Part shown: piece after piece, positions 57,101 to 64,000 of the stretch | How the letters are laid out: the number at the start of each line of letters is the position of its first letter | How positions within the stretch are numbered: the stretch's first letter is position 1 | Assembly (NCBI RefSeq): GCF_024347655.1 | Contig: NZ_AP025515.1 | Location: 310,001 to 374,000, forward strand | Length of the DNA stretch: 64,000 bases | Direction of reading: 5' to 3' | DNA from: Vibrio toranzoniae | Lineage (GTDB): Bacteria; Pseudomonadota; Gammaproteobacteria; Enterobacterales; Vibrionaceae | The notes under the pieces: model-generated | What the model was told of the DNA's origin: nothing | Database searches by the model: none | The model's input: the letters and a program-made list of their open reading frames with translations, nothing else | Translations under genes and position numbers: made by a program

Positions 57101-57383
57101 GGTACTCCACTCTAATTTGCTCTTCTAGCGTGTCATCCTCTGTCTCAACATCTAGCGTCCAATCAACGCCAACATTAGAAGACCAAACATTAATGTTAAA
57201 CTCATTACCTTTCTCGTCTTCAAACGAATCATAGTTTTCGCTCACACTGTCCCTATAGCGATCTGCTGTAAAGTTAGGGGATGGCACGCTAACAACCGTA
57301 ATTTCTTCAGAACCGCGATAAATAAGTAGATAACCACCTGAAATAGGCGGCATACAGTCATTACCTTCTAACGTAAACTTCAT
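57084..57383 (-). CDS. Small beta-rich partner protein of the HEPN cassette
   Basis: 99 aa from ATG 57381-57383. Predicted mainly beta: CMPPISGGYLLIYRGSEEIT, FNINVWSSNVGVDWTLDVET, strongly acidic towards the C-terminus (DTLEEQIRVEYHANEF). It overlaps the HEPN gene, so the two are translationally coupled. It is not a recognisable MNT nucleotidyltransferase. It could be an antitoxin or regulator of the HEPN protein (inference). No family recognised. Confidence 0.6.
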   Translation of the reverse strand: MKFTLEGNDCMPPISGGYLLIYRGSEEITVVSVPSPNFTADRYRDSVSENYDSFEDEKGNEFNINVWSSNVGVDWTLDVETEDDTLEEQIRVEYHANEF

Positions 57384-57455
57384 CGTCTCATTTCTCAAAA
57401 TACAAATACGTTTCAATTATAACAGCATAGTTTTAGGCTTACACCTTCAGAAAGC

Positions 57456-57575
57456 TAACGCCCTGTTAAGGGGTGAGCAACGCAATACCTAAGCCGCCGC
57501 ATACCACCTTAAACACTAAAACCAACGCATAGTTAAAATGCCACGCGTTGCGAATCCCTCTTGAACAGTTTGTTA
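57456..57575 (-). repeat. attC site closing the RusA-like cassette
   Basis: 120 bp; arms CCTGTTAAG/CTTGAACAG. Supplies the TAA stop of that gene. Confidence 0.92.
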
Positions 57576-58250
57576 TAAGACATACTCAAGGTATGTTGCT
57601 GAACTTCCTCTACTAAATCCGTGGTCAATTCGACTTTTATGGAAAAACCTTTGCATTCTATTTTTACGCCTAGTTGCTCTGTCGTATCCTTGGCTGGTGA
57701 TATCTTCCTTACGTTTCCGATAATCAGATAGTATCCGCTCAAGCTCCAAACTACGATCATTGTTATCGCTGTGAATCTTAATAGGAATAAAAAGATTGCT
57801 CTCTAGCTGAAGCAAGAAGAGAGCTTTTTTAGGGATTAGCTCTCCCGGTTCATACTTTATCGTTACAACAAATTTATCATCGTTGTAATCGTAATAGTGT
57901 GCCCATTGAGCATGCACATCATCAATTTGATTGTCATCAATCAAAAGAGCATCATAACCAGTAAAACCATCTATGATTGGTTTTAAAATATTATCAATAT
58001 CCGATGCCCCATCGGTTTCAATTCTCCGGTGCTCATGCAGGTTCCATGTAAGATGAAAGCTAACATTACCGACCAAATAAAAGTCTAAGCGTGTTAGCGC
58101 TTCTTTTATTGAAGATTGTAATTTTCGTTTAGCTTCTTTGTTTTTACTTTGTAAAGAAACTGGTGAGACGTACAAATTGAAATACAACTCACAGTTTTCT
58201 TCATCATGATCCAAAAAACCTAAATCATTGTCTAAATCAATAATGTCCAT
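57573..58250 (-). CDS. RusA-like Holliday junction resolvase (cassette)
   Basis: 225 aa from ATG 58248-58250 (AAGGAA upstream). The RusA core is visible: ELYFNLYVSPVSLQSKNKEA, then SDIDNILKPIIDGF and LLIDDNQIDDV, containing the Asp residues that bind the catalytic metal in RusA. RusA itself is about 120 aa; here a C-terminal extension of about 85 residues is basic (RKRKEDITSQGYDRATRRKN). It would cut branched DNA. RusA genes are normally phage-borne. The stop TAA lies in the attC. Confidence 0.82.
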   Translation of the reverse strand: MDIIDLDNDLGFLDHDEENCELYFNLYVSPVSLQSKNKEAKRKLQSSIKEALTRLDFYLVGNVSFHLTWNLHEHRRIETDGASDIDNILKPIIDGFTGYDALLIDDNQIDDVHAQWAHYYDYNDDKFVVTIKYEPGELIPKKALFLLQLESNLFIPIKIHSDNNDRSLELERILSDYRKRKEDITSQGYDRATRRKNRMQRFFHKSRIDHGFSRGSSATYLEYVL

Positions 58251-58266
58251 TTTATTCCTTGTCTTA

Positions 58267-58386
58267 TAACGCCTTGCTAAGGTGTGAGCAACGCAATACC
58301 TTAGCCTCCGCATAATACCTTAAACACATAAACCGACGCATAGTAAAAATGCCACGCGTTGCGAATCACTCTTAAGCAACTTGTTA
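58267..58386 (-). repeat. attC site closing the 58384-58776 cassette
   Basis: 120 bp; arms CTTGCTAAG/CTTAAGCAA. Supplies a TAA stop. Confidence 0.92.
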
Positions 58387-58776
58387 TGTGTATACCCAAA
58401 ACAATAAAGGTGATAACGCAAAAAATACGCACCCGAACAGAAAAAAGTAAAAACACAGCAAAAAAATTATTTCTGAAATCGTTTTTCCAACTTTCGCGGC
58501 CGATTCTCCTGCATCTGATGCAGCTATTCTTACAGCGACAGGGCCGGTTAGGATGATTTTCTTTCTTGAAAAAAACTTAGCCGAAACGATTCCCAAAACA
58601 AATATCAAGTAGATACTAAATGCTGGAGCAACCAATAGCTCGTTTAAAGAAGCGATAGCAGATGCAATAAATGCAAATAAGATCATTGAAGCGAATGATA
58701 TCGCCCAGATACCAAATATTGAGAATTTGCCAAAGTAAGCAAACTTCTCAGCCAACAACTTGGGAAGGTAGTACAT
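58384..58776 (-). CDS. Small hypothetical membrane protein (cassette)
   Basis: 130 aa, GAGGA before ATG. Three hydrophobic segments (SIFGIWAISFASMILFAFIA, APAFSIYLIFVLGIVSA, IFLLCFYFFLFGCVFFAL). An Arg/Lys-rich loop and GPVAVRIAASDAGESAAKVG lie between helices 2 and 3. No family recognised. Stop codon in the attC. Confidence 0.68.
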   Translation of the reverse strand: MYYLPKLLAEKFAYFGKFSIFGIWAISFASMILFAFIASAIASLNELLVAPAFSIYLIFVLGIVSAKFFSRKKIILTGPVAVRIAASDAGESAAKVGKTISEIIFLLCFYFFLFGCVFFALSPLLFWVYT

Positions 58777-58795
58777 AATAATCCTCTTTTACACA

Positions 58796-58916
58796 TAACG
58801 CCGCGTTAAGTGGTGAGCAACGCTACCACCCTGCCTAAACCATTGTGACATAAACACTTAAACCGAAGAAAGCCGGAAACGCCAAGCGTTGGGAATCCGT
58901 CTTAAACGCTTTGTTA
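58796..58916 (-). repeat. attC site closing the ORF-poor cassette 58917-59375
   Basis: 121 bp; arms CGCGTTAAG/CTTAAACGC. Confidence 0.92.
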
Positions 58917-59246
58917 TGTTTTAACACAAACGACTGATTTATTTGGCAAAGAACTGCAATGCAGACCTAGATTTCTGAACCAAATCACAAGCTCGGATTC
59001 ACTTGAGCGCCAGATGCGCCAAACCAAAAACGAGTAAGTCCACTTCCCTGCTAATGAGGCAACTCGGTCAAGCCTCAACAAGCGCCCTTTCTTAGCAAAG
59101 GCAGCGCAGAACAATGGCGATTTGCCGAGACTACTTCCAAGATTATTGGCTGATTGGGAAATATGCTCAAAGCGACTTTGAGCCAGAGAAACCTGACTAC
59201 CGAACCGCCCGAAAACTCGAATGAAGCAACCCACGAAGTTTGGCAT
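58914..59246 (-). CDS. Doubtful ORF in an otherwise gene-poor cassette (110 aa)
   Basis: 110 aa, ATG start with no convincing ribosome site; ends on the TAA of the attC, as true cassette genes here do. Composition is odd: rich in Ser, Trp and Phe (SFLVWRIWRSSESELVIWFR), without domain or membrane logic. The cassette may be non-coding; the frame is listed because its stop has the typical position. Confidence 0.3.
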   Translation of the reverse strand: MPNFVGCFIRVFGRFGSQVSLAQSRFEHISQSANNLGSSLGKSPLFCAAFAKKGRLLRLDRVASLAGKWTYSFLVWRIWRSSESELVIWFRNLGLHCSSLPNKSVVCVKT

Positions 59247-59375
59247 GTTTTACGGGTTAAGTGATTCAAGAATTGGGGCAGACAATAGTGACTTGCTGAG
59301 TCTACTCCCAACGAATGGCTAAAGGGACAAAGAACGATTCAAAGGCATTTAAGCCATTGAAATCCTAGTAAAACA

Positions 59376-59495
59376 TAACGCTAAGCTAAGTGGCTAACAA
59401 ACCTGTCACTTTACTCAATTTGAACACCTTAAACACGTAACGAAACCGAACCAAAAATGCCGAGCGTTTGTTAGTCCGTCTTAAGCGCTTTGTTA
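59376..59495 (-). repeat. attC site closing repeat cassette R6
   Basis: 120 bp; second interior variant (GTGGCTAACAAACC). Confidence 0.92.
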
Positions 59496-59923
59496 GTTTG
59501 CCACCGCGATGAAGCCAAAGGCTTAGCGCCAAAATGCTGAATTAATTATGAAACTACTGGCTTTAGACGCAAAAGTAAAACAGGCAGCTCAGAGTTTAAA
59601 GACAGCCAAAAAAACGCACTTGGCTAAGAAGCGACAGACGACAAACAATCACGGTTTAAAGCGCTTTAACTGGCAAAGGATGCGTTCGATTAACCTGACA
59701 ACCACGTGCGACCAAGCCATTTGTTAACAAATTAGCTGCCAAGAAAAAGAAAACGCACCAAAGAACTAACAACAATGTTAGAACCAGTAAGTGACTCACT
59801 CACCACAAACACTTCCAACATGGTGCCACCGGAAAGTTCGTGAGGTTGAAAAAGGAACAGGTGAATAGCTAGAACGCAGAACAAGGCTTTTAGACTACAA
59901 ACGCTTTTCTGCCCTTTGCAAAC
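59496..59923. repeat. Repeat cassette R6 (family of eight)
   Basis: 428 bp. The plus-strand ORF starts ATG 59548 and stops at 59727 (59 aa), shorter than in R1 and R3 because of an early TAA in GCCATTTGTTAAC. Confidence 0.85.
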
Positions 59924-60044
59924 TAACGCCGCGTTAAGTAGTGAGCAACATCACCACCTGACCTAAGCCATTGTGCTGTAAACACTAAATTCAAAGCAAA
60001 CCGAAAATGCTAAGCGTTGCGAATCTGCCTTAAACGCTTTGTTA
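59924..60044 (-). repeat. attC site closing the GNAT cassette at 60042
   Basis: 121 bp; arms CGCGTTAAG/CTTAAACGC. Supplies the TAA stop of the GNAT gene. Confidence 0.92.
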
Positions 60045-60488
60045 TGAGGCAACTTGAAGAGACAAAGAAAGGAAGTTTTCATCGCTTTCAGTCACCTTAT
60101 AACCAAGAGATTTGTAAAACCTTACCGCTGACTCATTTCTAGTAAAGCTTGATAAGGTTACGCGACTACGCCCTTGCTCTCGCGCCATTTCGTGAACCAT
60201 CTTCATTACCCTTCCACCAAATTCTTGATTTTGGAATTCTGGAAACACAATGAGTAAATGTACATGAAATGCGTTGTCGTAAGGCTTGAAGCATAGCATT
60301 CCAACTTTCGTGTTATTGAGATAAACCCAGTGAAACCAATGGGGCTCGTAGTCACTTTTTAAACGATTGACCTGAAACTCATCACACCAACCAAAGACGG
60401 CATCGACATGTGAATAAAGTCCCTGTTTCACAACAGAAAACAGACTTTTAAACTCATCACTTTCTACTTGTATTAGTTGAATATCCAT
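60042..60488 (-). CDS. GNAT family N-acetyltransferase (cassette)
   Basis: 148 aa from ATG 60486-60488; the ATG three codons earlier is inside the attC. The GNAT core reads VHLLIVFPEFQNQEFGGRVM (acetyl-CoA loop QNQEFGG, a divergent form of QGxGxG), then SRVTLSSFTRNESAVRFYKS and LGYKVTESDENFLSLS. Substrate unknown. Not closely similar to the GNAT cassette at 52017. Confidence 0.8.
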   Translation of the reverse strand: MDIQLIQVESDEFKSLFSVVKQGLYSHVDAVFGWCDEFQVNRLKSDYEPHWFHWVYLNNTKVGMLCFKPYDNAFHVHLLIVFPEFQNQEFGGRVMKMVHEMAREQGRSRVTLSSFTRNESAVRFYKSLGYKVTESDENFLSLSLQVAS

Positions 60489-60496
60489 ATGCCTCA

Positions 60497-60618
60497 TAAC
60501 GCCGCATTAAGGTGTGAGCAACGCTGCCACGAAACTTACCCATGCCACCGTAAGCACAAAACCCAACGATGGAATGAAAAATGCCATGCGTTGGGAATCA
60601 CTCTTAAATGCTTTGTTA
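60497..60618 (-). repeat. attC site closing the 60620-61156 cassette
   Basis: 122 bp; arms CGCATTAAG/CTTAAATGC. Confidence 0.92.
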
Positions 60619-60619
60619 G

Positions 60620-61156
60620 CTATTTGATAAATGAATTACTTGCCTCATACTTCGCTTCCATTTTATTAGAGTACGATTTTAATTCAGACAAATAATGTGA
60701 AATATTTTTTGAATCATCTTTACCTGCAATATAGTCTATCGTTGTTTCATCAATGGTAAGAACAAAGCTTGGGTGAAACTCTGACTGATAGGTAACTTTA
60801 GTAGTTAAGTTAATCGTTGCATCATTAGTCCAAGTTACATTGTCGATTGATAATGGCTCTTCTTTATCTTTCTCTCTACTTTTATTAACTTTATCAATAG
60901 TATTCTTGAGATCTTCATACGCAGAAGAGTAAAGGTTTTTAGTGCTTGCATAAACTGAAGTGGATGCACGATCATCACCAACAAATGTGACTTCGTATGT
61001 TGAACTCAGTGTTTCACGATAGACTTCACCAAGTCTAATTTTTCCAGAAGTTAATTCAATAACATTACCGAACTGCTTAAAATTATTAATTTGCTCTATG
61101 CCTAATAACCCTGACGCTACGACAATAGATGCGCCCAATACCAACATTCGCTTCAT
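60620..61156 (-). CDS. Secreted or membrane-anchored hypothetical protein (cassette)
   Basis: 178 aa; ATG with AAGG upstream. MKRMLVLGASIVVASGLLGI is a signal peptide or anchor, followed by a beta-rich domain (LGEVYRETLSSTYEVTFVGD, TWTNDATINLTTKVTYQSEF, SFVLTIDETTIDYIAG) and a helical end. No recognised family. Stop TAG lies 2 bp outside the attC. Confidence 0.7.
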   Translation of the reverse strand: MKRMLVLGASIVVASGLLGIEQINNFKQFGNVIELTSGKIRLGEVYRETLSSTYEVTFVGDDRASTSVYASTKNLYSSAYEDLKNTIDKVNKSREKDKEEPLSIDNVTWTNDATINLTTKVTYQSEFHPSFVLTIDETTIDYIAGKDDSKNISHYLSELKSYSNKMEAKYEASNSFIK

Positions 61157-61197
61157 ATTTTTACCTTATTATGTGTGCCAATTTTAACCAAAATAGC

Positions 61198-61316
61198 TAA
61201 CGCTAAGCTAAGTAGTGAGCAACACAATACGAAGTCACCGCATAACACCTTAAACACATAAATCAACGCATACTAAAAATGCCACGCGTTGCGAATCTGC
61301 CTTAAGCGCTTTGTTA
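61198..61316 (-). repeat. attC site closing repeat cassette R7
   Basis: 119 bp; CTAAGCTAAG subtype, first interior variant. Confidence 0.92.
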
Positions 61317-61745
61317 GTTTGCCACCGCGATGAAACCAGAGGTTTAGCGCCAAGGTGCTGAATTAACTATGAAACTACTGGCTTTGAACACAAAAGTAAA
61401 ACGAGCAGCTTAGAATTTAAATGCAACCGACAAAACGCACGTGGCTAAGAAGCGACATACAACAAACAACCACGGTTTGAAGCACTTTAACTAACAAAGG
61501 ATTCATTCGACTAACCTGACAACCAAGTGCGACCAAGCTATTTACAAGCACCTCAGCCACCAAGGCAAAGAAAACGCACCAAAGAAACTAGCAACAATGT
61601 TAGAGCCAGTAAGTGACTAACTCACCACAAACGCTTCCAACATAGTGCCACCGGAAAGTTCATGAGATTGGAAAACGAACAGGTGAATAGCTAGAACGCA
61701 GAACAAGGCTTTTAGACCATAAATGCCTTTCTGCCCTTTGCCAAC
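61317..61745. repeat. Repeat cassette R7 (family of eight)
   Basis: 429 bp. The plus-strand ORF is broken by TAG (GCAGCTTAG) early on. Confidence 0.85.
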
Positions 61746-61865
61746 TAACGCCAAGCTAACGTGCCCGAAACGCACAACGATAGTTACTGCAATGCACCTT
61801 AAACGCTGATGTTACTGCAAACTGAAAATGCCACGCGTTGAGGGTCGCTGTTGAGCGCCTTGTTA
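61746..61865 (-). repeat. attC site closing the 61863-62423 cassette
   Basis: 120 bp; the most divergent intact site, with interior GTGCCCGAAACGCACAACG and arm CTGTTGAGCGCCTTG. Supplies the TAA stop. Confidence 0.88.
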
Positions 61866-62423
61866 AATTTCTAGTTTCGACAGTTTAATTGCTGCATGCC
61901 TACCCCAAGTAGTCCAATGGAAATACATGCCCATAAATATCATGATGAAACCGAACCCCGCCATTGTAAAACCAAGTCGAGCTGGCAGGTACTTAAATAC
62001 AGTGGCGAAAAGGAACAGCAACAAAGATATAAAACCTAGCAATACAACTCCCATGGAAAACCAAGTGACTATATTGTTTATCCAGACATCTTTTTTGCCC
62101 ACCTTTAGTTCCACTCGCCCTGATTCACCTAAAGACATAAATGGGTAAGCTCTTCGCAGGAAGAACCAACGGGCTTGATTAGGGTACTTCTTGTTGATAT
62201 TGATCAACGCTTCTCGGTAAGGCTTATCAGCGCGTATTCCATGACTTTGATGAAACAATTGAGCTTCAACATTTTCTTTAATTGCAAACTTCGTATTGTC
62301 ACTGAGGTGATGATTATCCAAACTCTTAATCAACAAATCTAACTGCTTAGATTTTCGTTCGTGCAGCCCCTTGTAGACTCCCGAAAGATCAATCTTATAT
62401 AGCCAAAAAAGCACAACAGACAA
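61863..62423 (-). CDS. Hypothetical membrane protein (cassette, 186 aa)
   Basis: 186 aa from a TTG at 62423. The frame stays open 21 codons further upstream without an ATG or GTG, so the start is uncertain. Three hydrophobic segments: one at the N-terminus (LSVVLFWLYK and upstream) and two near the C-terminus (WFSMGVVLLGFISLLLFLFA, LGFTMAGFGFIMIFMGMYFH) flank a basic soluble domain (RKSKQLDLLIKSLDNHHLSD). No family recognised. Stop codon in the attC. Confidence 0.65.
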   Translation of the reverse strand: MSVVLFWLYKIDLSGVYKGLHERKSKQLDLLIKSLDNHHLSDNTKFAIKENVEAQLFHQSHGIRADKPYREALININKKYPNQARWFFLRRAYPFMSLGESGRVELKVGKKDVWINNIVTWFSMGVVLLGFISLLLFLFATVFKYLPARLGFTMAGFGFIMIFMGMYFHWTTWGRHAAIKLSKLEI

Positions 62424-62497
62424 GGTAATGATAGACAGTTGTGCTTTTTCTATAACTTGAACTACATCTGCTAACCCTCGATACTCCTACTGAAATT

Positions 62498-62615
62498 TAA
62501 CGCCCTGTTAAGTAGTGAGGCACGCTATACAAAAGCTTCTGCACTACTCCGTAAACACAAACTCACTGCAAACCAAAAATGCCACGCGTGCCGAATCTGC
62601 TTGAACAGTTTGTTA
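62498..62615 (-). repeat. attC site closing the ABM cassette
   Basis: 118 bp; arms CCTGTTAAG/CTTGAACAG. Confidence 0.92.
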
Positions 62616-62620
62616 TGCGT

Positions 62621-62896
62621 TTACTCCAAAATCTCATAGTGACGTTCAACGTTTAAGGTCACTTTACCCCAATGAGATGCTTTGACTCTTTTCTGATGTT
62701 GTTCAAAAGCCACTTTATCTGTGAACTCTTCATAAACGTCGAAGCGAAGAGCGTTTTCCGAATTTTGAATGACACTAAACGTGATACATCCAGTTTCTTC
62801 GAGAGTAAGACGTTTATGGTTTACCAACTCATTTTTTACTAATTCAAGCTCCGATTCAGGAACTAAAATAAAACCTTTCAATGTTACTTTTGACAT
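62621..62896 (-). CDS. Antibiotic biosynthesis monooxygenase (ABM) domain protein (cassette)
   Basis: 91 aa from ATG 62894-62896 (AAGGAA upstream); the longer frame only translates attC. The ferredoxin-like ABM fold is clear: MSKVTLKGFILVPESELELV, TLEETGCITFSVIQNSENAL, RFDVYEEFTDKVAFEQHQKR and SHWGKV. Members include quinol monooxygenases and haem-degrading IsdG types; the activity here is unknown. No link to antibiotic synthesis is implied. Confidence 0.83.
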   Translation of the reverse strand: MSKVTLKGFILVPESELELVKNELVNHKRLTLEETGCITFSVIQNSENALRFDVYEEFTDKVAFEQHQKRVKASHWGKVTLNVERHYEILE

Positions 62897-62914
62897 GAAT
62901 TTCCTTGTGACGCA

Positions 62915-63033
62915 TAACGCTAAGCTAAGTAGTGAGCAACGCAATACGAAGCCACCGCATAACACCTTAAACACATGAATCAACGCATACTAAAAATGCC
63001 ACGCGTTGCGAATCTGACTTAAGCGCTTTGTTA
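62915..63033 (-). repeat. attC site closing repeat cassette R8
   Basis: 119 bp; CTAAGCTAAG subtype, first interior variant. Confidence 0.92.
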
Positions 63034-63461
63034 GTTTGCCACCACGATGAAGCCAGATGTTTAGCGCCAAGATACTGAATTAGTTGTGAAACTACTGGCT
63101 TTGAACGCAAAAGTAAAACGGGCAGCTCAGAATTAAAACCCAACCGACAAAACACGCTTGGTTAAGAAGCGACATACGACAAACAACCACGGTTTGAAGC
63201 ACTTTAACTGGCAAAGGATTCGTTCGACCAGCCTGACAACCAAATATGGCCAAGCCATTTGTTATGAATTAGCCGCCAAGACAAAGAAAACGCACCAAAG
63301 AAACTAGCAACAATGTTAGAGCCAGTAAGTGACTAACGTACCGAAAACACTTCCAATACAGTGCCAGCGGAAAGTTCGCGAGGTTGGAAAAGGAACAGGT
63401 GAATAGCTAGGACGCAGGACAAAGCTTTTAGACCACAAACGCTTTTCTGCTCCTTGCAAAC
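63034..63461. repeat. Repeat cassette R8 (family of eight)
   Basis: 428 bp. The plus-strand ORF begins GTG and is cut by TAA at the same place as in R2, so R2 and R8 share a lineage. Confidence 0.85.
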
Positions 63462-63580
63462 TAACGATGAGTTAAGGCGTGAGCAACGCAATACATCAGT
63501 CACTGCAGACCCCGTAATCACTTATATCAACGCATAGTAAAAATGCCACGCGTTGTGAGTCGCTCTTGAACGTCTTGTTA
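63462..63580 (-). repeat. attC site closing the hairpin cassette
   Basis: 119 bp; arms ATGAGTTAAG/CTTGAACGTCTTG, a distinct arm pair. Confidence 0.9.
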
Positions 63581-63866
63581 TATTAGTGACCAAAACTTCA
63601 TGATATCGCACTATCAATCTTTCACGCGCTCAATTGCCCTTTGGACACGCAAAAATCGAAGCTGAGGCAGCGGAAAATGCCTTACCTCAAAGCACAGCTC
63701 GTTCTGATTTTAATCGCAAGCGTATTAACCAGACGAGCTGTGCTTTGAGGGTAGCATGAGAATGCCCCCTGCTCACCCTTATTTTCGCTTGTAAGAGGCA
63801 CACTCGATCTTACGTAATACTTTGAATTCAAAGCGTTACACCTTAAACTTAGTAAACGTCACTACA
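63581..63866. other. ORF-less cassette with an 18-bp perfect inverted repeat
   Basis: 286 bp with no ORF of useful length on either strand. CCTCAAAGCACAGCTCGT (63685-63702) and its exact reverse complement (63733-63750) flank a 30-nt loop. There is no T-run, so it is not a standard terminator. It may encode a structured RNA. Confidence 0.7.
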
Positions 63867-63988
63867 TAACGCCGCATTAAGTGGTGAGCAACGCAGACCA
63901 CTGAGCCTAAAGCATTGTGCCGTAAACACTAAAGTTGAAGCAAACTAAAAATGCCGAGCGTTGGGAATCCGTCTTAAATGCTTTGTTA
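63867..63988 (-). repeat. attC site closing a cassette that lies beyond the right edge
   Basis: 122 bp; arms CGCATTAAG/CTTAAATGC. Shows the array continues past the window. Confidence 0.92.
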
Positions 63989-64000
63989 TATGCGTGGTGA

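Larger units (their letters stand above)
46789..64000 (-). mobile_element. Distal part of a chromosomal (sedentary) integron cassette array
   Basis: 27 intact VCR-like attC sites (mostly 118-122 bp, two of 91 bp) and one decayed site alternate with short cassettes. Each plus-strand site starts TAACG and ends GTTA, with complementary arms such as GCGTTAAG/CTTAAACGC. Read on the minus strand this is gene - TAACAAA...GCGTTA, so cassettes are transcribed toward lower coordinates. The integrase gene and attI must be right of 64000. Such arrays are established for Vibrio. Confidence 0.95.

Noticed and set aside
49046..63521. Minus-strand ORFs containing VFKVLCGGFVLRCSLLSL or CKGQKSVCGLKALFCVLAIH (for example 49046-49300, 54330-54590, 54941-55138, 63333-63521)
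   Set aside because: They translate attC sequence and the non-coding end of the repeat cassettes, have no ribosome sites of their own, and recur wherever the DNA repeat recurs.
48143..63988. Regularly spaced ~120-bp repeats as a CRISPR array
   Set aside because: Repeats are far too long, spacers carry genes, and the repeats have integron core boxes and imperfect dyad arms; no cas genes are present.
1..64000. tRNA, rRNA or insertion-sequence genes
   Set aside because: I saw no tRNA-like cloverleaf ends, rRNA sequence or transposase ORF while reading the window; short non-coding RNAs cannot be excluded.

Overview
The window is chromosomal DNA of a marine gammaproteobacterium, almost certainly a Vibrio and probably near the V. 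splendidus clade. The evidence is the gene content (rbsDACBKR with RbsR operators, yejABEF, YgjV, UPF0319, prolyl aminopeptidase) and a long run of VCR-type attC sites. The species is inference. All gene names come from reading motifs, without database searches.

Layout. 1-2932 (minus): MoxR ATPase, DUF58, DUF4381 and the start of a BatA-like VWA protein, a tightly packed operon. 3028-9041: an eight-haem cytochrome with TPRs and two divergently transcribed paralogous arylsulfatases. 9369-12831: a di-haem peroxidase-like protein overlapping a hybrid histidine kinase whose C-terminal HPt-like domain lacks the phosphorylatable His. 13193-21373: housekeeping and accessory genes (UPF0319, adenine-type deaminase, GNATs, fasciclin, YgjV, PhzF, two small conserved proteins, prolyl aminopeptidase). 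21728-30679: a minus-strand catabolic cluster with a divergent LysR regulator: RidA, aldehyde dehydrogenase, M19 dipeptidase, BCCT transporter, a 587-aa unknown protein and a DUF3726 protein split by an in-frame amber codon. 30909-37254: S4 RNA-binding protein and the YejABEF peptide importer. 37535-38635: an EEP-family hydrolase. 38667-45184: the complete ribose regulon with a CRP site and two RbsR operators upstream.

From about 46.8 kb to the right edge lies the distal end of a sedentary chromosomal integron: 27 intact attC sites plus one decayed one. The attC orientation (TAACAAA end next to the gene stop, GCGTTA end distal) shows that cassettes read on the minus strand, so the integrase and attI should lie to the right of 64000 and the 46.8 kb side is the old end. 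Cassettes encode a metzincin-like protease, a TIGR03643 protein, DUF3465, a RelB/RelE-type toxin-antitoxin pair (inverted), three small membrane or membrane-anchored proteins, two GNATs, an HNH nuclease, a two-gene HEPN module, a RusA-like resolvase, an ABM monooxygenase and several unknowns.

The most unusual feature is a family of eight near-identical ~430-bp cassettes (called R1-R8 here) interspersed through the array. Their only shared ORF is on the strand opposite to cassette polarity and is broken in half the copies. One copy is a chimera with a replaced centre, and the family is joined to two different attC variants. A further ORF-less cassette at the right end carries a perfect 18-bp inverted repeat. 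These cassettes, with the HEPN pair, are the best candidates for something undescribed.
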